DNA from: Ascaphus truei
Taxonomy: Eukaryota; Chordata; Amphibia; Anura; Ascaphidae
DNA length: 64,000 nucleotides
Assembly: GCA_036426205.1 (NCBI GenBank)
Contig: CM071568.1
Coordinates: forward strand, 40,017,221 to 40,081,220
Reading direction: 5' to 3'
Below the pieces are notes generated by a model. That model was given only the letters and a program-made list of their open reading frames with translations. It had not been told where the DNA came from and ran no database searches. The position numbers and the translations under genes are program-made. How positions within the stretch are numbered: the first letter of the stretch is position 1; each line of letters starts with the position of its first letter. Positions 57,243 through 64,000 of this stretch are shown here, piece after piece.

Positions 57243-57587
57243 TTAAAGCTGCAGTTCAAGCAATATCCTGCATTTGTGTTTTTTTTTTTAATAAATCAGT
57301 TCTGTAGTAAGAAAAAATACTTTTAGCATTTTCTGTTTAAAAAACAACAACTTTGAAAGACCAATTTTCTTGTATTCTATTTTAACAAGCATGTTTGTTC
57401 CTATAGCAACCATTTACATTCCCCATATCTAAAGATGTCGCCAAACTTCGCCGATCAATAGACGGAGAACGAATTGACCGGCAGCTATGCAGTTTTTTTA
57501 GGTAAGTAGAGGTTGCCCACATGAAACTATTGAAGTAAAAAAAAAACTAAAAAAAAAATAAAACGGGAGCTTGAACTGCAGCTTTAA
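57243..57587. mobile_element. TTAA-flanked MITE with 14-bp terminal inverted repeats
   Basis: TTAA then AGCTGCAGTTCAAG at the left, CTTGAACTGCAGCT then TTAA at the right: perfect inverted ends with TTAA target duplication, as in piggyBac-type elements. 345 bp, no coding capacity. Confidence 0.85.
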
Positions 57588-58184
57588 TCAAAGTTCTACT
57601 AATAGATAAAGATAACCTGACCATACAAATAACATAAACACATGATAGTTATCCAACATTTATTTATCCACAAATGATTAAACATTCAATATCCATGTGT
57701 GAAAAAAGTATTTTAACCAGGGGTGTAGCTATAGCCCGGGACCCGCGCTCTTGGGGGGGGGCCCGCTCTCTCCCCCTGTGAGTAGCCCATCTGTTTCTCT
57801 TCAGATAGAGACAGGCTTGGGCAGGTAGGAGTAGAGAGGATGCCGGCTGCGGAGTGTGGAGCTGATCACGGAACAGCTGGAGGGAGGAGGGGAGTAGGGC
57901 TTTCTTCCCGCTTAGAAAACATAGGAAACCAGTTCTTCAAAGGTTAATTATGTCCTTCTAATGTTATTAACATTCCGCAATTGGACTCCATATAGATTGT
58001 GTACAATATCAGCATCCCATAACAGGGAAATGGGGAATTAGTCTCTAGTGCTGCCAGTTGTCTAAGCACATTCATAAGAGTACAATATATGTCCCCAAGC
58101 TGACTAATAAAACATGAATGAGGAATCAAAGTTGAGGTAACTCACTCAGTAGGTGTCCATTTGTCCTCTCCATCCATGTATTTA

Positions 58185-58565
58185 TTATTTATTTATTTAT
58201 AAAATGTTTTACCAGGAAGTAATACATTGAGAGTTACCTCTCGTTTTCAAGTATGTCCTGGGCACAGAGTTAAGACAAATAATACATGTCTACAAATACA
58301 GTTACATACTGAGCAGGGTATACATTATATACAAGACATTGCATGCACAGTTAAAGATAATTTGTATTATGGGCGTATGAAACAGTTACAGACCAGATTA
58401 AAATGTGTGACAGCCTTAGATTTGAAAGAACTTAGACTGGTGGTGGATGTAAGAGTCTCTGGTAAGTTGTTCCAGTTTTGGGGTGCACGTACTCCATGCT
58501 GCGGATCAAACCACGTGCAATATCTGCCCACAACGGTAAACAAGCAAAAATGGGAAAAGGCAGAG
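58185..58565 (-). mobile_element. L2-type LINE 3' end, minus strand
   Basis: Minus strand encodes 'APQNWNNLPETLTSTTSL' and ends with the same 3' UTR as the LINE at 1-1372, closing in ATAA repeats (58180-58200). It lacks the LTR present in that copy and so gives the pre-insertion arrangement. Confidence 0.82.
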
Positions 58566-58653
58566 CACTGCCACAAATAATAGTAAGAGGCTCACATTAG
58601 AAAAATAGAAAATATTTATTATAGGAAAATGACAGACCCCCTAGATAATAGAA

Positions 58654-58691
58654 ACGCACCTACGCATTTTGGGCCATACGCCCTTTATCAA
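58654..58691 (-). ncRNA. Hammerhead-like motif with U3/A8
   Basis: Minus strand: UUGAUAA (58691-58685), stem II GGGC-GTATG-GCCC, AAAA in place of GAAA, then a possible stem III AAATGC/GCGTTT. It shares the UUGAUAA box with the motif at 8424. Confidence 0.4.
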
Positions 58692-58919
58692 GGTGTCTTG
58701 GGGGGCCCGCTCTCCCCCCTGTCAGTGGCTCATCTGTCTCTCTTCAGATAGACACAGGCTGCTTGGGAAGGTAGGAGGAAAGACGAAGATGCCGGCTGTG
58801 GAGTGCGGAGCTGATCCCAGAACAGCTGGAGGGAGGAGGCGGTGAGTGGGGCTTTCTTCCTTCTTAACCACTTCTGGGCAGCAGGTGGTAGCTGCTCCTC
58901 TCTGAATCTCCCGGTTCCT

Positions 58920-59115
58920 TGTGTCTGTTGGTAAGTGTGTGTGAACATGTCTGTGTTGGTAAGTGTGTGTGTGTCTGTGTTGGTGTGCTTGTGTGTGTCT
59001 GTGTTGGTAAGTGTGTGTGTTGGTTGGTGTGTGTGTATGTCTGTGTTGGTAAGTATTTGTGTCTGTGTTGGTAAGTGTGCGTTTATACGTGTGTGTTGGT
59101 GTGTGTATTTGTAAT
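58920..59115 (+). repeat. TG-rich minisatellite
   Basis: About eight variable units of the type 'tgtctgtgttggtaagtgtg'. Open frames on the minus strand (His/Thr-rich) are artefacts. Confidence 0.9.
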
Positions 59116-59239
59116 GCAAATGTGTGTGTCATACATTATGTGCATATGTTGTATATTTAGTGGTTTTTTTATATGTTGAATATAGATGTGTATTTGTAAA
59201 TGGTAATTGTGTATATGGTATAGTGTTTGTGTGTATATA

Positions 59240-59425
59240 TGGGAGGGGAGGGAGAAGAGATAGGATGGGGGGAGGAGGGAGTAGAGATGATGATGATGAT
59301 GAGGGGGGAGAAATGAGGAGGAGGAGGGGGAGAGGAGATGATAAGGAGGAGGAGGAGGAGAGGGAGAGATGATGAGGGATGATGACGAGGAGGGATGGGG
59401 AGAGATGAGGGATGATGACAGAGAG
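59240..59425 (+). repeat. GGA/GATGAT purine-rich repeat
   Basis: Degenerate 'gatgatgatgatgagggggg' and 'aggaggaggaggagag' tracts. Ser/Pro-rich frames opposite are by-products. Confidence 0.9.
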
Positions 59426-59663
59426 CAGGGGAGTGCAATCTTTTTCTCCTGCACCTCCTGCCGGCTGTCCCACTCTCCGCGCGCTCCTCCCCCTTACCTT
59501 GGTTCTGGACGTCACATTGCCATGGCGACGTATCTCCAGAGGTAAGTGAAGTTTACAGAGGCCTTCGCCGCTTCCCTGGCATTTAAATTAAGTACACGGG
59601 GCCTCTGTAAACCCTGCGCCCCCCGCAGGTAATCTCGCGTGCCCCCCAGTTTGCACACCCCTG
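59426..59663. mobile_element. Small hAT-like MITE
   Basis: Ends CAGGGGAGTGCAA and TTTGCACACCCCTG are inverted repeats with one mismatch. 238 bp, no coding capacity. The flanks acagagag and atctagag agree only in part, so the 8-bp duplication is uncertain. Confidence 0.65.
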
Positions 59664-59779
59664 ATCTAGAGGATCAGGGAGAGGAAGGGAGGAAGAAAAA
59701 ATTCTAGTCAGTATTAATATTAATGGGGCCCTGAAAAAAAATTTGCCCGGGGGGCTGCGAATGTCTAGCTACGCCACTG

Positions 59780-60389
<610 letters not shown>

Positions 60390-60395
<6 letters not shown>

Positions 60396-60530
60396 AATGG
60401 GACTGCAGGGACCCCCTGCTGTGTTAATCCGATGGCCATTAAGAATCTCACAGAAATGTTGAGGCAAGGTTGAGGCATTTACTATGAGACTGTCCCAGAT
60501 TCTCCCAGATTTTCCCAGATAAGTGTTCTA
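60390..60530. mobile_element. Fragment of the 46-kb palindromic MITE family
   Basis: 'gtttgaatgggactgcaggg' followed by 'gtgttaatccgatg' and 'cacagaaatgttgaggc' parallels 46236-46330. Confidence 0.65.
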
Positions 60531-61142
60531 ATACTGCTGGCTGCATCTGTACCTATTGTATAGATCTGATCCAGAATGTTGGTAAAAGAAAGTAGGGTCA
60601 CAGAAGAGGTTTATAAATCCAGTCAGCTTTAAATAGCAAGGTAAAAGGTCATGGCTTAAAATGAAGGGTTAATCTCTTCCACGTATACGCTATCCATGAG
60701 CACGTGTATGTGGAAGGGGTTAATAACATCCAGCTAACCATCTGATTCACTTACCTCCCCACAGGGCACTAATAATAAGCACTAACCACCCATAAACTGT
60801 CACACTAAACCCCAATTATGCTTCCACCACCAAGATTGATTTAAGACCTTAAAACTTCATGAGTCCTCGGTCCCACTTATGCTAGAAAAATATGTAATTA
60901 ACACACAAAACCCAATTTAGCAAAACATGTATGAAAATGCAGTTTATTTCTTCAAAAAGGTAATAGGTTAAATTAGAGCTCAAAGAATGTACTTATTAAG
61001 TTTTAGATTTCAGTTACTGATATAAAAAGTGTACAGTGCTTGTTTACAGAAAAGAAAGATTACAAAAACATACACTATATAAAAGCAGACCGTTTCATAC
61101 ATTAAAAGGTAATAAACAGAAAACCTAATACTACCTACAGTA
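60531..61142. other. Unassigned AT-rich stretch
   Basis: Nothing recognised. Confidence 0.4.
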
Positions 61143-61470
61143 TTAGGCTTTGGTCCCGCTGCATCCGGAGGTGTGCGTGAACGCGTGCGCGCAAGTCACC
61201 AGCTTCTTACTGCCTCCCTAGTCTGCCCCAGTCCCTTTTCGCTGCCAGGCTCACTTCGCACTGTGACGCTTCAGCCAGCAGGGGCTACAATAGGATTGCA
61301 ATCCGGAGCGGCGACGCGTCACGTGGTATGGCAGGGAGCAGATAAGTAGGGGAGATCGCCGGCAGGGGGGTGGATCCTTCCTCAACCATGCTCGCGGTGA
61401 AGTGCCGTACATGCGCCGCCAGGACGCAAGGCTGGCACGCCGGCGCGTGCAGTGAGACCTTAGCTTTAGC
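61143..61470. repeat. CpG-rich MITE-like repeat
   Basis: GC-rich block in AT-rich DNA with diverged inverted ends: GGCTTTGGTCCCGCTGCA (61147) and, at the right, the complement of AAAGCTAAGGTCTCACTGCA (about 61450). No reading frame of note. Probably a DNA-transposon relic. Confidence 0.5.
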
Positions 61471-64000
61471 GCTCCTCAAGAGGTCAGGAGATTAAAATAT
61501 GAAAATCCACGTGTTATTGATATAACATCCCTCTTAGATTAGTTTTTCTTTAGGAATGCTCAAATTCCACTAACTATACAGACACACCTGTTCCTCTGAT
61601 AAGAAACAGATAAAAGGGCCCACCTTTTGTGGGTGTGCCTTATATTTTACTCATCATTTGTTCCGAGATGTTTTTAAGGCTGGGAGAGAGAATTATTTTA
61701 AACCCAAATTAATCTGAGAGTATAAAATACCCTATAACTCTGTCCCTGTAACCAGTAACATAATGCTACCCACATCATTGCATTCAGAAGATTTTGCCGC
61801 AGGCATAGATAGATAACTCTTTTGATAGCCCCACTTTTCATTGTGAGAGGGAAAGAAATTATTCGACATTTTCAACTCAACATACCCTCTCACATTTTAT
61901 ATTAGTCCACCGTGTACTTCTTTGTTTACATATTTATATTTTATTATCGTTTCCACCACATATTAATTATCACCCACAATGGGACACTTTAATGTTAGGG
62001 AATGGTGTGTCCTTTCTGTCAGCTTTGGGTCTGCTGGCCAGAGAAGTTCTCAGGAATGTAGAGGTTTCTTTGAAGCCTGACTCTGCCAGATAAAATCATT
62101 CTGTCAAATGTCACAGGTCAATTCCATGTAAGCATGGTTCTCCCATCCATTGTTTTTATTATTTTATTGCCCTAATGAAATGTACTGTAAACGTACAGCT
62201 GCATAAAAAATCCTTGTTTTAACTTTGCCTGTTGCCCTACCAATATTTTGAAGCAGATCGTTTTAGGCAACTGGGTCTGTTATAATATTTAAATGAATTC
62301 TGATATTAACCCTTTATCTATGTCCCTTTGTTTCTCTTTTTCAACCCAGTTCTTGTATGTGCCCTTTTCCTGTGCCCGTGCCTCTGTTTCTCATTCTTCC
62401 CCTCCTTGTCTCTCTCTGACCATTTTGTATATATTCAGTTCCAACAAAAACACCAATGTCTGCATAATATTTAATGTGCCGCCGCCGCTGCGTGCGCCTA
62501 AATGATCAAATATTCATGCATGAAATAATACAAATGTTAACAAGCTGGATCGTTTGCATCTTGTAGATTCATTCAAAATAAAAAACAAATAAACACATTT
62601 TGCTTTTAATTACTACATTCAAACTTCATTTCTTTGAAACAATTATAGTATGTAAGAATGCATCCTCAAAAAGACAGGACATATATACAATACTTACATG
62701 ATTTTAATCTCCATAAAACATGACTGCAACTTATGCTGTACATAAGTCACATACTTTGTGAAGTAAAACAAACTGGGCTTCTCCCACTGGAGCTCATTAT
62801 ATTGATTAATGGGAGTAAAAGCCATTATATACTGTAGCTTTCAAATATGGTTTTGTGTGACAAATACCTGTACTACAAAAATATAGCTTTGTATAAATCG
62901 ATGAGCAAAATAATCTGATGAACAGATTTTAGGAGCACTTATAAGTATGCACAATTATAAACTCTTAATGGATATTTGAGACTAAGGACCTTAGTCATTA
63001 AGCTGCAATAATGCAGATCCCAGCAAGATTGCAGGGAAATGGCCATTCAAGTCAATGACAGTTTTTCCATAACACTATCGGCACTACCAGAGCTTAATCA
63101 GTAAGGGTCTAAGGGCAAAATCCCCGCCATGTGACTGCGACACTCGGGAAACCTGTAACTGAGTTAGCATGGGGCAACCAGTGAACTGCTATGTTCCTAG
63201 GGACCAGTCCCAATGGTGGTCAGGCGAGGACTATTTGAAAGGAACAAATGACCCTTTAGAGCTGTGCTATTTTAATTGTGTTTATATGTGAATGCATAAG
63301 ATTACTCTTTTAATTGTACCTGGATGTATAAAATTGCTAAACCATGATAGGTAGTGTGTTGTGCTCTTCCATTTCAGAAATGTAGAGGCACGCAAGGAGT
63401 TGGGAAAGAATCACTTGAGGAGGGACATTATTGAGTTTCTTTTGGGCACCAGTAGTCTCATATTTGGATATGTATATAATTTTGGACTGGATTCAGCATT
63501 CTCTCTCAAGTGCAGTAGGGCTGTTTGAATTAAAAATAGTTTATGTTCTGTTCAACATTTAGTGATATCCTGGACAAATCTGTGAACAGTGAATGTTCAT
63601 AATTATCATAATGTAAAAATGATTAGAATTGCACTATAACAGATAATATTGAACCTATCCCCACCTCAAGGCTAACAAGGGCTCCATTATATTGCATATG
63701 TATCCATCAGTGGGCAAATCCTGAATATGATAACGCCAGTACAACTAATCTTCTAATGACTTGAAGAGATTAATTAGGTATTTTATACACTTTGGTTAAA
63801 TTGAAAATTAAAGAATTCCTCCACTCCCAAAACCGCGGGTTGTAAAACTGGAAGGAATAAGTGACAAACAACTGTGAGTACACAGTACCCACCCCTACAA
63901 GTCGGTCAGACCTGGATTTACTTTCTTAGATCAAAGAATTGTGGGGTATAAGAATTTGTAGTTGAGAGACACAATTTAAAAGGAAACTCGGGGTACACTT
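61471..64000. other. Unassigned AT-rich intergenic DNA to window end
   Basis: About 2.5 kb without supported gene or clear element ends. A weak inverted pairing 'gtcattaagctgc' / 'agcttaatcag' (62995-63105) may mark a small MITE. Confidence 0.4.

Larger units (their letters stand above)
57718..59779. mobile_element. hAT-like non-autonomous transposon with 8-bp TSD
   Basis: Ends CAGGGGTGTAGCTA (57718) and TAGCTACGCCACTG (to 59779) are inverted repeats. The flanks ATTTTAAC and ATTTGAAC form an 8-bp target duplication with one mismatch, as for hAT elements. No transposase remains. A segment of about 165 bp (57745-57910) is repeated at 58690-58860. Nested inside are a LINE 3' end, a hammerhead-like motif, a minisatellite and another hAT MITE. 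Confidence 0.8.

Noticed and set aside
58920..59115. CRISPR-like or telomere-like repeat
   Set aside because: Variable TG-rich minisatellite with no spacers and no telomere hexamer.

Overview
This window reads as non-coding, repeat-dense vertebrate DNA, most likely from an amphibian (frog-like). It is AT-rich and lacks bacterial gene organisation. Nearly every piece with coding character is a decayed transposable element, and I could not recognise a host protein-coding exon. The element mix is what anuran genomes carry: Penelope-like elements (PLEs) with GIY-YIG endonuclease, DIRS-type RT, L2- and RTE-type LINEs, a tRNA-derived SINE, Tc1 and hAT transposons, many MITEs and several LTR families. 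The species call is inference.

Layout. 0-10 kb: an L2-type LINE 3' end split by a solo LTR; a CRE/CCAAT/TATA stretch followed by strong splice donors; a 290-bp near-perfect palindrome; a decayed minus-strand PLE; an RTE LINE split by about 2.3 kb holding a SINE and a hammerhead-like motif. 11.7-15.4 kb: a DIRS-type remnant next to a deleted LTR element. 17-23.6 kb: several LTRs, an L2 RT fragment, a three-unit tandem repeat and a deleted LTR element with primer-binding site. 25-29.3 kb: a GC-rich hairpin island, then a 1.4-kb LTR, PBS, a PNMA/gag-like ORF and an unassigned Cys-rich ORF. 29.3-31.3 kb: a Tc1 5' half and a proline-repeat ORF. 31.3-41.7 kb: mostly unassigned AT-rich DNA with one solo LTR in a purine-rich tract. 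41.7-46 kb: a palindrome, a long TG microsatellite, a PLE-derived foldback with hammerhead-like cores and another solo LTR. 46.1-57.0 kb: two head-to-tail copies of a near full-length PLE with about 0.96-kb terminal inverted repeats. 57.2-60.4 kb: a Tc1 element carrying nested insertions (TTAA MITE, hAT-like element with 8-bp TSD, LINE end, small hAT MITE). 60.5-64 kb: mostly unassigned, with one CpG-rich repeat.

The most interesting threads are: (i) eight hammerhead-ribozyme-like cores linked to PLE-type termini, two of which share a paired C3/G8 to U3/A8 change; (ii) the PLE tandem duplication, whose copies differ mainly by complementary short indels and so may be a noisy assembly rather than true decay; (iii) a PBS-like 11-mer embedded about 170-210 bp inside the 3' end of four LTRs; (iv) NRF1, YY1 and ZNF143-type promoter motifs in unrelated mobile elements.
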